Positions 8,792 to 17,783 of a stretch of DNA of 64,000 bases are shown here, in pieces. The translations under genes were made by a program, and so were the position numbers. Under the pieces are notes generated by a model. It did no database searches. It was not told where the DNA came from and was given only the letters and a program-made list of their open reading frames with translations. The DNA comes from JALZVT01 sp964634815 (lineage in GTDB: Bacteria > Pseudomonadota > Gammaproteobacteria > Pseudomonadales > Azotimanducaceae). Positions within the stretch are counted from its first letter, which is position 1, and each line of letters begins with the position of its first letter. Where the stretch lies: assembly GCA_964634815.1 (NCBI GenBank), contig CAZWMD010000005.1, forward strand, positions 1 to 64,000, read 5' to 3'.

Positions 8792-9574
8792 TTATCCAGG
8801 CGCACAAGCCCTTGTGTGCGCATCGTTCGCCAGGGCGACAAACTGCTCTACGGTCACATTTTCGACCCGCTGGCGGCCATCGAGCCCAAAAGCAGGGAAA
8901 TCGAATTGCCAGGCCTTCAATGAATTATTCAGCGTTTTTCGACGCTGCCCAAAGGCCGCGGCCACCACTCTGCGAAACTCAGCCATATCATCAAGCAGTC
9001 GCGCGGGGCGAGCATCAGCAGGCAAGGGAACCAGCCGTACAACCTGTGACATAACTTTCGGCGGCGGATGAAAGGCCTCCGGGTCAACATCGAATAGTGA
9101 ATCAATACGAAAATTCAGTTTGAGCATCACACTCAAGCGCCCCCAGGCCTTGCTTCCTGGTTGCGCTGCCATTCGTTCAGCCATCTCTTTTTGCAGCATG
9201 AAATGCATATCGTGGATCAGATCGGGATAGCCCACCAGGCGCAGCAATAAAGGGGACGACAGGTTGTAGGGCAAATTGCCCACCAGACGCCATCGCCCCT
9301 GTTGCAGCAGATCCGCGAAGTCCAGGTCCAGCACGTCGCCCTGTGTAAGACGAAGGTTGGCAAAGCGGGCTTCAAGAGACGCAATCAAATCGCGGTCAAG
9401 CTCAATCGCATGAAGCACATCCAGCTCACTGCACAAAAGCTCGGTCAAGGCGCCACGCCCCGGACCAATTTCAAGCATGTGATCCCCCGTTACCGGATTC
9501 ACAGCGCGCACAATGGCATCCAGTACTTGCTCATCAACCAGAAAGTGCTGACCAAATCTCTTTCGCGGTCGCAT
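8792..9574 (-). CDS. rsmA: 16S rRNA (adenine1518/1519-N6)-dimethyltransferase RsmA (KsgA)
   Basis: Dimethylates two adjacent adenines in helix 45 of 16S rRNA, a late 30S assembly step. The 260-residue product begins RKRFGQHFL and has the SAM-binding LEIGPGRGALT, the catalytic NLPYNLSSPLL and a C-terminal helical domain with FGQRRKTLNNSL. The ATG at 9574 is preferred; an in-frame TTG nine bases upstream overlaps the pdxA stop, but the AGGG sequence is better spaced for the ATG. It follows pdxA and precedes apaG, which is conserved. Confidence 0.97.
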   Translation of the reverse strand: MRPRKRFGQHFLVDEQVLDAIVRAVNPVTGDHMLEIGPGRGALTELLCSELDVLHAIELDRDLIASLEARFANLRLTQGDVLDLDFADLLQQGRWRLVGNLPYNLSSPLLLRLVGYPDLIHDMHFMLQKEMAERMAAQPGSKAWGRLSVMLKLNFRIDSLFDVDPEAFHPPPKVMSQVVRLVPLPADARPARLLDDMAEFRRVVAAAFGQRRKTLNNSLKAWQFDFPAFGLDGRQRVENVTVEQFVALANDAHTRACAPG

Positions 9575-9579
9575 CTGGA

Positions 9580-10557
9580 TCAAGCCCTATCAGTCGCAGT
9601 TTTAGTGAGCTTTTGTGCAAGTGTGAGGGCTGCGCGAAAACTCCCGTCATCCGCGCGGCCGGTGCCTGCGATGTCCAACGCAGTCCCATGATCCACACTG
9701 GTACGAACAAAGGGCAACCCAAGCGTCACGTTTACCGCCCTGCCAAAACCGGCATATTTGAGCACCGGCAAACCTTGATCGTGATACATGGCAAGCACCG
9801 CATCGATATCTTTAAGCGGTCCTGGTGTGAATAAGGTATCCGCAGGAAAGGGCCCACTGACGTGAATGCCATGGCTTCGAAGCTCTTTGATTGCGGGTTC
9901 GATGATTTCGATCTCCTCCCACCCCAAATGCCCTGCCTCACCCGCATGGGGGTTGAGTCCCGTGAGCGCGATCGATGGGTTAGCAATACCAAACCTGGTG
10001 CTTAGGTCTGAAGCCAGAATTTTGCCGCGCCGAACCAACAGCTCTATCGATAGCTGATCTGCGACCAGCCGCAACGGTAGATGGGTTGTCGCCAGCGCCA
10101 CCCGTAACTCATCAGCAACAAGCAACATGACCACGTCATCCGCTGAACAATTTTCGAGCAGAAATTCTGTGTGACCTGTAAACGGAACACCGGCATCGTT
10201 GATGACAGATTTCTGCATGGGTCCAGTGACCAGGCCACTAAAGTCTCCACGCAGCACAGCATCAAGAGCCTGTTTTAAAGCCGCCAGTGTTTGTCGTCCG
10301 TTAGCAACACAAAGTTCACCCGGGGTGACGGCTTCGGACAACGGCACATCCAGCACTGTCAGGCGTCCTGGTTCGGAAGCGGGACGCGTCACATCGCTGT
10401 TGATGGCTAGCGGAAGGTTTAACTTAACTGCCCTGGCCTCAAGCATCGTCGCTGAACACACGGCAACCCAGGGCTCGCTCCGGGCGGACTGCGCAAGCTG
10501 CACCACCAGGTCTGGACCTATCCCGGCAGGCTCACCAGGAGTAACGGCCAGCGTCAA
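9580..10557 (-). CDS. pdxA: 4-hydroxythreonine-4-phosphate dehydrogenase PdxA
   Basis: Oxidises 4-phosphohydroxy-L-threonine in the DXP-dependent pyridoxal phosphate pathway. The 325-residue product shows TPGEPAGIGPDL at the N-terminus, the metal/substrate motif TGHTEFL, LNPHAGEAGHLG, MYHDQGLPVLKY and SVDHGTALDIAGTG. The frame opens after an in-frame TGA just upstream and contains no ATG before the conserved TPGEPAG, so the start is the TTG at 10555-10557, preceded by GAGCGG. It lies between surA and rsmA as in most Gammaproteobacteria. Confidence 0.97.
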   Translation of the reverse strand: MTLAVTPGEPAGIGPDLVVQLAQSARSEPWVAVCSATMLEARAVKLNLPLAINSDVTRPASEPGRLTVLDVPLSEAVTPGELCVANGRQTLAALKQALDAVLRGDFSGLVTGPMQKSVINDAGVPFTGHTEFLLENCSADDVVMLLVADELRVALATTHLPLRLVADQLSIELLVRRGKILASDLSTRFGIANPSIALTGLNPHAGEAGHLGWEEIEIIEPAIKELRSHGIHVSGPFPADTLFTPGPLKDIDAVLAMYHDQGLPVLKYAGFGRAVNVTLGLPFVRTSVDHGTALDIAGTGRADDGSFRAALTLAQKLTKTATDRA

Positions 10558-10614
10558 ACTGTGCCGCTCATTACGCAGTCAGGAACAAAAATGCTACGAG
10601 TTGGCGCCAGGCCT

Positions 10615-11919
10615 CTAGTTTCCAGCAGCCTTCAACCGCAACTCAACATAGGCTTCGTCGCGGACTTCCTTGATCCACTTTTGCAACTCGTCTTCAAAGC
10701 GTTGCTTGTGGAGTATTTGAGCTGCCTTGTTTTTCAGGGCCTCTTCGCTCATGTCTTCCATACGTCGCTCTTGCACCTGCAATATGTGCCAGCCGTATTT
10801 CGAACGAAATGGCTTTGAAATCTTGCCGATTTCCGCAGAGTCCACCATAGCGGCAAACGCGGGAACAAAGTCTTTCGACGTAGACCACCCCAGGTCCCCG
10901 CCTTTCAAGGCACTACCAGGATCTTCGGAATGCTCTTTGGCAAGCGCCTCAAATTCCTCACCCTTGATCAACTGTTGGTATACCGCTTCGATCTCTTCCT
11001 TGGTTTCTGTCTCAGTACGAATTTCCGTGGCTTGCATAAGAATGTGTCTGGCCCGGGTTTGCTGCTCCTCTTCTACTCCGGCGCCCTGTTGCTCAAGCAG
11101 CTGAATAATGTGCAATCCTCTGCCGCTTTTTATTGGATCTGAAGTTTCGCCGGGCTTCATTTCCAGCACACGCTCGCTAAACAAGCTGGGTAACTCACCT
11201 GCCCGGCGCCAGCCAAGGTCACCACCTTCCAGGGCCCGACCACCCGCCGAATGAGCGACAGCCAGGGGGCCAAACTCCGCACCGGCTTTCAACTGTGCCA
11301 CCAGGTCTGCAGCCTCTGTCTCTGCCCGCACCCGAGTTTCCTCAGAGGCATTTTCGTCAATCTCTAACAGTATGTGGCCAACCCGATATTGATCTGACAA
11401 GAGTGCTTCGTAGTAAGGCGAGTCGATAATCGCCTCTACGTCTTGTTCCGTAATCTGAATCCTTCGATTAACCAACGCGCGCTGCACACGGGTAATGACC
11501 ATCTCTCGGCGAATTTGCTCGCGAAACTCACCGTACGCAATGCCATCGCGACGCAACGCCTCGCGGAACTGGTCAAGCGACATCCGGTTTTGTTGAGCAA
11601 AGGCGGTGACGGCTCTCGTTAGCGACTCATCATCGATCTCGATGCCTCGTCGCGCTGCTTCCTGGAGTTGAATACTCTCAGTAATCAACCGCTCAAGGAT
11701 CTGGTTCAACAACACCTCATTAGGCGGCGGGGTGATATCAGCCGCTTCCATCTGCTCGCGCACCGTCGTCAGACGGGTAATAAGTTCTGACCCCAACACC
11801 ACGTCGTCTTCAACCACGGCAACGATGCGGTCGAGTTCACGCACCACCGCAGACGCCTGCAGCGTAAACAGGAGAGCACATATACTAGCCAAACAGGCGT
11901 TAAAAACGGTTCGAATCAT
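10615..11919 (-). CDS. surA: Periplasmic chaperone and peptidyl-prolyl isomerase SurA
   Basis: Periplasmic chaperone escorting outer-membrane proteins to the Bam complex; LptD, encoded just upstream, is a known client in E. coli. The 434-residue product has a signal peptide (IRTVFNACLASICALLF, ending near ASA), the SurA N-terminal domain, and two parvulin domains marked by GHILLEID...GGDLGWRR and RHILMQ...GGDLGWSTSKDF. The start at 11919 is preferred because it begins directly with the signal peptide and has GAGG 11 bases upstream; an in-frame start at 11943 exists. It overlaps the 3' end of lptD by 20 bp. Confidence 0.96.
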   Translation of the reverse strand: MIRTVFNACLASICALLFTLQASAVVRELDRIVAVVEDDVVLGSELITRLTTVREQMEAADITPPPNEVLLNQILERLITESIQLQEAARRGIEIDDESLTRAVTAFAQQNRMSLDQFREALRRDGIAYGEFREQIRREMVITRVQRALVNRRIQITEQDVEAIIDSPYYEALLSDQYRVGHILLEIDENASEETRVRAETEAADLVAQLKAGAEFGPLAVAHSAGGRALEGGDLGWRRAGELPSLFSERVLEMKPGETSDPIKSGRGLHIIQLLEQQGAGVEEEQQTRARHILMQATEIRTETETKEEIEAVYQQLIKGEEFEALAKEHSEDPGSALKGGDLGWSTSKDFVPAFAAMVDSAEIGKISKPFRSKYGWHILQVQERRMEDMSEEALKNKAAQILHKQRFEDELQKWIKEVRDEAYVELRLKAAGN

Positions 11920-14362
11920 CAGGTCTATATCCTCGGATACCACGCTGCATCAGCGTATCGATTTTGGTGCCAAAGCCAGCCAGGCCCTTGAACACGAACT
12001 GGAAGAATACACCCTTATCGGATTCAACCTGTTCTATCAGGGCAGCACTGCGGTTTTCAATAAAGCGCCGGGCGATAACACGAACCTGCCAGCAGCAATC
12101 GTTATATTCCAGACCGGCAAAGCCCTCGATAGTTCGATTACTGCGCAAGTCATAATTCCAGCGCCCGAGCAGGCTCACCCTGCTGGACAGGCCCCACAGC
12201 AAAGACAGATCGGTTTGATCGAGTTGCTCTGGGCCACCCTGCCGGTAGCCGATGTTAGCAATCCTGCGATTGTTCTTGCGGTAACCCAGGGTGAAGAAGG
12301 ATTCGTCAACTGTGTTGTCGTTAGGATCCCAGATCACGGTGGAACCCAGATTCCAGTATCGAGCCAGGGACGCCCGCAGCTCCCCGGCTATAGCCGACGA
12401 AGAATGACGATCGTCGTCCACCAGCCCCTGGGCCGCAGAAACAGTCCGGTCGCGGAAGAAAAATATTTGTCCGACAGAGGCACGTAAAAATTCTCTGCCG
12501 CTGCTGGCGCTGGCGAACGCCGTTGAGAGCCCCAGAGAGACCTGATTGGCATCGCTGATTCGATCCAGCCCACTAAACCTGTTGCGGCGGAACAGCTGGC
12601 TGTAGCTGAACCGCAGGGGTGTTACATCAAACAACGGCAGCTGATCCTGATCTTCGCGCTCCTGATAAAGATAGAAAACCCTGGGTTCAAGGGTCTGAAC
12701 CAGATCAGCACCAAACAGGTTAACGGTGCGTTCAAAAAACAGCCCCCCATCCGCACTCGCATAGCCGACCGAACGTTCGGGCCGCTGTTCGAACCCTTCG
12801 GGGACATCACGTAAGTCATAGGCCGTGTAATAAAGGCCGGCGCTCAACTCCGCAAAGGCGTAGGGCCACTGCCAGGGCAGACGCAGCTCTGGCTGGACGT
12901 GATACCGCTCACCAACAATGCGCGCTACGCCGCTGAGGTCATCGTTATCTCGATCAAAGGAGGCCGCCTGTGTCGTGAGATTAAACTCAACAGGACCCAG
13001 CAGACGTCTGGAATAGCTCAGGTCAAGCTGTGGCAACCGTTGGTAGGCATCGGTAGACAGCTCATCAAGGCGCTGAAAACGTTGCACCCAAAGCTGGGCA
13101 TCAATCTCGCCAATGGCAGGGGTTCGACCTGCTGACCGATATTGCACCGCGGCACGCCGCTCAAGCTCCACTCGACTAGACACCGACAGACCCGTGCCCA
13201 GATCGCGAAAGTAATCGGGATCGCTAACGGCGGTGTAGTCAACAAGCGTGTCGAGCCGGCCAAACTCACCATTGATGCCGCCGTTGTGATCCAGAGCCAA
13301 GAGCCAGCGATCTGCTTTCTGGAAATCACCGTCCGGAAACTCGTCGAAGAAATCGTCCCGGTCCAGAATGCCGTTGTATTGATCATCATTGGGCAGAAAC
13401 GCACCGCCAAGCTGGTAGTCGCCATAGCGATTGAGGTGCCGCAGTTCCCCCTCCAATCCCAGACCGCGCTTGGTCAGCAAGCGCGGTGTGAGAGTAGCGT
13501 CCCAGTCGGGGGCAAGATTCAGGTAATACGGAGCCGCCAGCTGGAGGCCATCCTGCCCCGAGTATCCCAGATCTGGAAATAACCAGCCTGACTGCCGCGA
13601 ATCGTCTACCGGAAAGCGCATATACGGCAGGTACAAGACCGGCACATCCTTAACCCGCAACGTCGCACCGCGTGCTGTCCCCCAGACCGCGTCCTCACCC
13701 ACAACAATACTGCGACTATTGATGCGCCAGGTATTGCTGCCTGGTTCACAGCGCGTCAAAGACCCTTTGCTAATGACAAGATCACCATTGTCACTCTTGG
13801 TGACGTTACTGGCGTCGCCGCGCAAACCCGCCTGGGTTAACAGAAAGGTAACGTTGTCGAGCTCTGCCGATTCGTTGTTGAGTTCCACATCAGCGCCTTC
13901 ACCCAGCAGTACCAGACCCGGCTCCTCCAGGCGCACGCTGCCACGCAACTCCGCCCGCTCCGACGCCTCGTATACCTGTGCCGAATCCGTGCGAAGTCGT
14001 CGATTGCCTCGAATAATCTCAACATCGCCTTCCAGCTCGATGCGATCATCAATCAGATAGCGTGCCGAGTCGGCTTCTGCATGAATCGGCAGCGTGGCCG
14101 GATCAATATCGGGGGAGACGCGTTGCGGGACCGCTCGATAGTCGCCTTCACACCAGTCGGGCAAGGCAGCTTGGCGGGCGGCATTGAGCTGCTCGCGGGG
14201 CAGCCAGTATTCAGCCAGCAGGCGCTGGGCAGCGGCAGACGCAGACTCAGCAGGAGCCTGAGAGGTATTGTCCTCCGCACCGAGAACTCGCTGGCTGCCC
14301 AGCAACACACCAGTCAACCCCAAACACAGCGTTGCGACCCGCCCGGAGAAGCCTAACTTCAC
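11900..14362 (-). CDS. lptD: LPS-assembly protein LptD
   Basis: Outer-membrane beta-barrel that, with LptE, inserts lipopolysaccharide in the outer leaflet. The 820-residue protein has a signal peptide (to about residue 29), an OstA-like N-terminal jelly-roll domain (about 95-190) and a C-terminal barrel. Four cysteines that form the two disulfides in E. coli LptD have counterparts: WCEG, RCEPG and the adjacent pair in NDCCWQV. DsbD in this window (41387-43441) is part of the periplasmic thiol network such disulfides rely on. First gene of the lptD-surA-pdxA-rsmA-apaG-apaH-cca run, divergent from amgK. Confidence 0.97.
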   Translation of the reverse strand: MKLGFSGRVATLCLGLTGVLLGSQRVLGAEDNTSQAPAESASAAAQRLLAEYWLPREQLNAARQAALPDWCEGDYRAVPQRVSPDIDPATLPIHAEADSARYLIDDRIELEGDVEIIRGNRRLRTDSAQVYEASERAELRGSVRLEEPGLVLLGEGADVELNNESAELDNVTFLLTQAGLRGDASNVTKSDNGDLVISKGSLTRCEPGSNTWRINSRSIVVGEDAVWGTARGATLRVKDVPVLYLPYMRFPVDDSRQSGWLFPDLGYSGQDGLQLAAPYYLNLAPDWDATLTPRLLTKRGLGLEGELRHLNRYGDYQLGGAFLPNDDQYNGILDRDDFFDEFPDGDFQKADRWLLALDHNGGINGEFGRLDTLVDYTAVSDPDYFRDLGTGLSVSSRVELERRAAVQYRSAGRTPAIGEIDAQLWVQRFQRLDELSTDAYQRLPQLDLSYSRRLLGPVEFNLTTQAASFDRDNDDLSGVARIVGERYHVQPELRLPWQWPYAFAELSAGLYYTAYDLRDVPEGFEQRPERSVGYASADGGLFFERTVNLFGADLVQTLEPRVFYLYQEREDQDQLPLFDVTPLRFSYSQLFRRNRFSGLDRISDANQVSLGLSTAFASASSGREFLRASVGQIFFFRDRTVSAAQGLVDDDRHSSSAIAGELRASLARYWNLGSTVIWDPNDNTVDESFFTLGYRKNNRRIANIGYRQGGPEQLDQTDLSLLWGLSSRVSLLGRWNYDLRSNRTIEGFAGLEYNDCCWQVRVIARRFIENRSAALIEQVESDKGVFFQFVFKGLAGFGTKIDTLMQRGIRGYRPDDSNRF

Positions 14363-14470
14363 AATTCACCGCTCCCAAAGACAACGGAGCCAGCGGACAC
14401 AAAAAACTGGTTTATTGCAGGCAACATGACGCGGGCAAACACCGTCAGGAGTGAATAAAGATGGTCGCGG

Positions 14471-14503
14471 ATCATAGGGTATTGCCTCGCGATTGCCTAT
14501 GAT
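14471..14503. promoter_or_regulatory. Inverted repeat just upstream of amgK
   Basis: ATCATAGG (14471-14478) and CCTATGAT (14496-14503) form a perfect 8-bp inverted repeat with a 17-bp spacer, ending six bases before the amgK start codon. The spacer and right arm also carry a direct repeat of ATTGCCT. It could be an operator in the lptD/amgK divergent region or an mRNA hairpin near the start codon. No regulator is identified. Confidence 0.35.
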
Positions 14504-14509
14504 GGCCCC

Positions 14510-15574
14510 ATGGCCCAATCACCCTTGTCAAAACAACCCGCTATCTCAGATCAGCTCCACCGCTGGCTTGGCGATACCCTGTTAAAGCTGAGCCTAACCA
14601 TGGCAGATAGCACAACGGGAACGCATTCTGCATCGAGTGATGAGCAGATAACGCTTAAAGCACTGCAAGCCGAAGCGAGTTTTCGGCAATTTTATAGAGT
14701 GCTGGGAGCCACTAGACCACTCGTACTCATGGACTCACCACCCGCAAAAGAAAACAACCGGCAGTTTGTTGCGGTCGCCAAGGCGTTTCAGAGCTCCGGT
14801 ATCAAGGTACCAGAGGTTCTTGCCCATGAAGAAGATCAAGGCTGGCTGTTGCTCACAGATCTTGGCAGTACTCATTTCATTGATGCATACAAAGAAGGTA
14901 TGGCCACAAACTGCCTGAACGGGGCTATCCAGACCCTCGCACAGATCTCAGCTGTTGACGCACCCTGTATCCCCGACTACACATCCGAGCGACTGTCCGA
15001 TGAGCTCAACATTTTCATCGAGTGGACCATAGCAAAAGCGTGCGATGTGGCGTTTCCAGAGCATCTGTTCGAAGGCGTTAGAAACACCCTGCTCGACAAC
15101 GCAGCCGACCAACAGAAGGTCTGTGTGCATCGCGATTTTCATTGCAAGAATCTGCTGTACTCGGACACCGCCATAGGGGTACTCGATTTCCAGGACGCCC
15201 TGCGCGGCCCAGCGGGTTACGATCTCGCTTCACTGCTGCACGATTGCTACTGGCAATTCAGTGATGCAGACATCAACCAGGTTTTACGGAATTTGCCGGA
15301 GTCGATGCCACCCATCACGCGACGAGCCATCGATCTACTGGCCGTTCAGCGTCAACTGAAAGCACTCGGAATATTCACAAGACTTGCGCTCCGCGACGGC
15401 AAGATCAGTCACCTTTCCTACATCGAACCGGTGCTCGAGCGCCTGGGGCGCCTTTGCTACAACTACCCCGAGTGCCGAGCTCTGGGCGTATGGCTCAAAG
15501 ACGAGCTCACCGAGCCTGCCTTGGCCTGGGTCGTCAAAACCAAAAGCAATCACCATTTAACAGCAGCCCAATGA
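14510..15574 (+). CDS. amgK: N-acetylmuramate/N-acetylglucosamine anomeric kinase AmgK
   Basis: Phosphorylates the anomeric hydroxyl of MurNAc (and GlcNAc) in the MurNAc recycling route that bypasses de novo UDP-MurNAc synthesis; in Pseudomonas this route gives intrinsic fosfomycin tolerance. The 354-residue protein has an aminoglycoside-phosphotransferase/kinase fold: ASFRQFYRV near residue 55, WLLLTDLGS, the catalytic VHRDFHCKNLL and the metal-binding GVLDFQDALRGP. Its TGA overlaps the murU ATG (ATGA). The amgK-murU pair beside lptD is the same as in Pseudomonas, which supports the assignment over a generic phosphotransferase. Confidence 0.92.
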   Translation: MAQSPLSKQPAISDQLHRWLGDTLLKLSLTMADSTTGTHSASSDEQITLKALQAEASFRQFYRVLGATRPLVLMDSPPAKENNRQFVAVAKAFQSSGIKVPEVLAHEEDQGWLLLTDLGSTHFIDAYKEGMATNCLNGAIQTLAQISAVDAPCIPDYTSERLSDELNIFIEWTIAKACDVAFPEHLFEGVRNTLLDNAADQQKVCVHRDFHCKNLLYSDTAIGVLDFQDALRGPAGYDLASLLHDCYWQFSDADINQVLRNLPESMPPITRRAIDLLAVQRQLKALGIFTRLALRDGKISHLSYIEPVLERLGRLCYNYPECRALGVWLKDELTEPALAWVVKTKSNHHLTAAQ

Positions 15575-16317
15575 GCAGCAAGGGAATCACCAGCGCAATG
15601 ATTCTGGCGGCGGGTCGCGGATCGCGTTTGGCACCGCTCACCGATGACATCCCAAAGCCACTGCTTGAGATTCATGGCCAGCCCCTAATCGCTCATCAAC
15701 TGCGCTGGCTAAAGCGAGCGGGAATAGAGCGGGTGGTGATTAACCTGTTTCATTTGGGCGCAGATATTCAACGCGAGCTCGGCGATGGCAGCCAGTTCGG
15801 GCTGACCATAAACTACTCAATCGAACCCAGGTTGCTTGAGACCGGTGGCGGCATCGCTCACGCCCGCAAGCTGCTCGGGGAAGAGCCCTTCATTTTACTG
15901 AACGGCGATATATGGACCGACTTCGATTTCGCTGGACTGCCGAGAGCACTGCCGCCCCATCTAACCGCCCACCTGGTCACCACACCAACGCCGCCCAATC
16001 GCAGTACAGGCGACTTTGAGTATGCGCACCACAGGTTATGGCGACCGTCATCCGAAACTCGCCGGCGCTTTGTCTATTGTGGCATCGGCGTTTGGCGAGC
16101 AAGTGCGGTAGGCACTCGAACGGGCAGTTTTTCACTACGTGATGTGCTGTTTGAGGCGGCTCGACAAGGTCGTCTGGCTGGCCAGCACTTCAACGGCGTC
16201 TGGCGCGATATTGGCACCTTAGACGAGCTCATTAGCGTTCGAACCGGTCCGCCACTGAAATTGCCTCCGTCTGCACCGACGACCAATGATCTCCCCAGCG
16301 GGCGCCGAGCAGAGTAA
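15571..16317 (+). CDS. murU: N-acetylmuramate-1-phosphate uridylyltransferase MurU
   Basis: Converts MurNAc-1-phosphate made by AmgK to UDP-MurNAc for peptidoglycan recycling. The 248-residue nucleotidyltransferase has the NTP-binding AMILAAGRGSRLAPLTDDIPKPLL, then LNGDIW as metal site and a C-terminal WRDIGTLDEL. It is much shorter than glucose-1-phosphate thymidylyltransferases, as expected for MurU. The start at 15571 gives a 4-bp overlap with amgK; the pair is likely cotranscribed. Confidence 0.92.
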   Translation: MSSKGITSAMILAAGRGSRLAPLTDDIPKPLLEIHGQPLIAHQLRWLKRAGIERVVINLFHLGADIQRELGDGSQFGLTINYSIEPRLLETGGGIAHARKLLGEEPFILLNGDIWTDFDFAGLPRALPPHLTAHLVTTPTPPNRSTGDFEYAHHRLWRPSSETRRRFVYCGIGVWRASAVGTRTGSFSLRDVLFEAARQGRLAGQHFNGVWRDIGTLDELISVRTGPPLKLPPSAPTTNDLPSGRRAE

Positions 16318-16390
16318 ACTGCCGGGGGCCCAAGACAGCATGAGCGCTGGTACCGGGGATAACTACCCAGAAACCATCAAGAGCAGGTGT

Positions 16391-17062
16391 ATGACGCCAT
16401 TTATCGCCCCTTCCATTCTCGCTGCAGACTTTGCCCAATTGGGCGCAGAGGTAAACGCTGTGCTCGACGCAGGTGCGGATATCATTCACTTCGATGTCAT
16501 GGATAACCACTATGTACCCAACCTTTCAGTTGGCCCATTGGTTCTTACTTCACTGCGCAAACACGGCATCACGGCTCCGATGGATGTCCATCTCATGGTC
16601 AAACCGGTGGACCGGCTGGTTGGCGACTTCATTGAAAGTGGCGCGAACATCATTAGCGTTCACCCGGAGGCCACAGAGCACTTGCACCGAACGCTATCGA
16701 TGATTCGCGAGGCAGGTGTTTCGCCTGGCATCGTATTTAACCCAGCGACTCCGCTTGACGTACTGCACAACGTTATCGATCTCGTTGACCTGGTGTTGAT
16801 CATGTCGGTAAATCCTGGGTTTGGCGGACAACAGTTCATACCCAGTGCTTTGCATAAGCTTGCCGCTGCCCGCGAAATCATTGATCGCTCCGGCAGAGAG
16901 ATTCGCCTTGAGATCGATGGGGGCATAAAAACAGACAACATTGCTAGCGCCGCCAGTGCAGGTGCCGACACCTTCGTTGCTGGATCGGCGATTTTTGGCA
17001 GCAAAAGTTATGCCCAGACCATCTCTGCCATGCGCGCAGCTATTGCTGAATCGACAACATAG
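16391..17062 (+). CDS. rpe: Ribulose-phosphate 3-epimerase
   Basis: Interconverts ribulose-5-phosphate and xylulose-5-phosphate in the pentose phosphate pathway. The 223-residue TIM barrel shows IAPSILAADFAQLG, HFDVMDNHYVPNLSVGP, MDVHLMV, MSVNPGFGGQ, EIDGGI and the phosphate-binding GADTFVAGSAIF. The ATG at 16391 follows AGGTGT and starts directly before the conserved IAPSIL; longer in-frame starts have no homologous sequence. It heads rpe-gph-trpE, a conserved gammaproteobacterial trio that provides precursors and removes phosphoglycolate before the first tryptophan gene. Confidence 0.97.
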   Translation: MTPFIAPSILAADFAQLGAEVNAVLDAGADIIHFDVMDNHYVPNLSVGPLVLTSLRKHGITAPMDVHLMVKPVDRLVGDFIESGANIISVHPEATEHLHRTLSMIREAGVSPGIVFNPATPLDVLHNVIDLVDLVLIMSVNPGFGGQQFIPSALHKLAAAREIIDRSGREIRLEIDGGIKTDNIASAASAGADTFVAGSAIFGSKSYAQTISAMRAAIAESTT

Positions 17063-17074
17063 ACGGCATAAGTA

Positions 17075-17779
17075 ATGACTGCTGGCACTTCCAATCTGCT
17101 ACAACCTTTTGATGCTTACCTGTTTGATTTGGACGGTACGCTTGTCGACAGTGCGCCGGACATACACGCCGCGCTGAACCACGCACTGGTAGACACTCAA
17201 CTACCTGAAGTCGAACTGTCCCTGACAAGAGACTTTGTCGGCATGGGCTCCAAGGCTCTCATACGCCGGGCACTCGACCACCATCAAACAAACGGCATCG
17301 AGACCAAAAACGCCAACCCTGGCCTTATGCTGGATAGATTTCTTCAGTTCTATCAGAGCAACCTTGCCGTACACTCAACTGTGTTCCCAGGCACCTGTGA
17401 AACCCTGGAGGCGCTCAAGCAGCGCGGCGCACAGCTGGCGGTCGTTACCAACAAATATATTGGTTTGTCACAATCGGTGCTCGAAGCCCTTGAACTGAAG
17501 CACTTTTTTTCCTGCGTCGTTGGAAGTGAAACCACGGCCAATCCAAAACCGGCTCCAGACCCTGCACTCTACGCCTGCAATGAGCTAGGCGTCGCGCCGA
17601 ACAATGCTCTGTTTATTGGCGATGCAAGCCCTGACGTCGGTTGTGCAAAAGCCGCCGGCTGCCCAGTCGTTGTGCTTCGAGATGGTTACAACAACGGAAT
17701 TCCAGCCAGCGAGCTGGGCGCTGATGGCGTCATCGATAATCTAACTCAATTGCTGTCATACCCGGGTAAATCCAGCTAA
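17075..17779 (+). CDS. gph: Phosphoglycolate phosphatase
   Basis: HAD-superfamily phosphatase that removes 2-phosphoglycolate produced in DNA repair or photorespiration-like reactions. The 234-residue product has HAD motif I FDLDGTLVDSAPDI, motif II VVTNK, motif III lysine in NPKPAPDP, and motif IV IGDASPDVGCAKAAG. It is 12 bp after rpe and 4 bp before trpE, indicating one operon. Confidence 0.95.
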   Translation: MTAGTSNLLQPFDAYLFDLDGTLVDSAPDIHAALNHALVDTQLPEVELSLTRDFVGMGSKALIRRALDHHQTNGIETKNANPGLMLDRFLQFYQSNLAVHSTVFPGTCETLEALKQRGAQLAVVTNKYIGLSQSVLEALELKHFFSCVVGSETTANPKPAPDPALYACNELGVAPNNALFIGDASPDVGCAKAAGCPVVVLRDGYNNGIPASELGADGVIDNLTQLLSYPGKSS

Positions 17780-17783
17780 TACA

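Noticed and set aside
11732..12487. Plus-strand open frame of 251 codons opposite surA and lptD
   Set aside because: It is the antisense shadow of two well-supported genes; composition shows no protein-like pattern.
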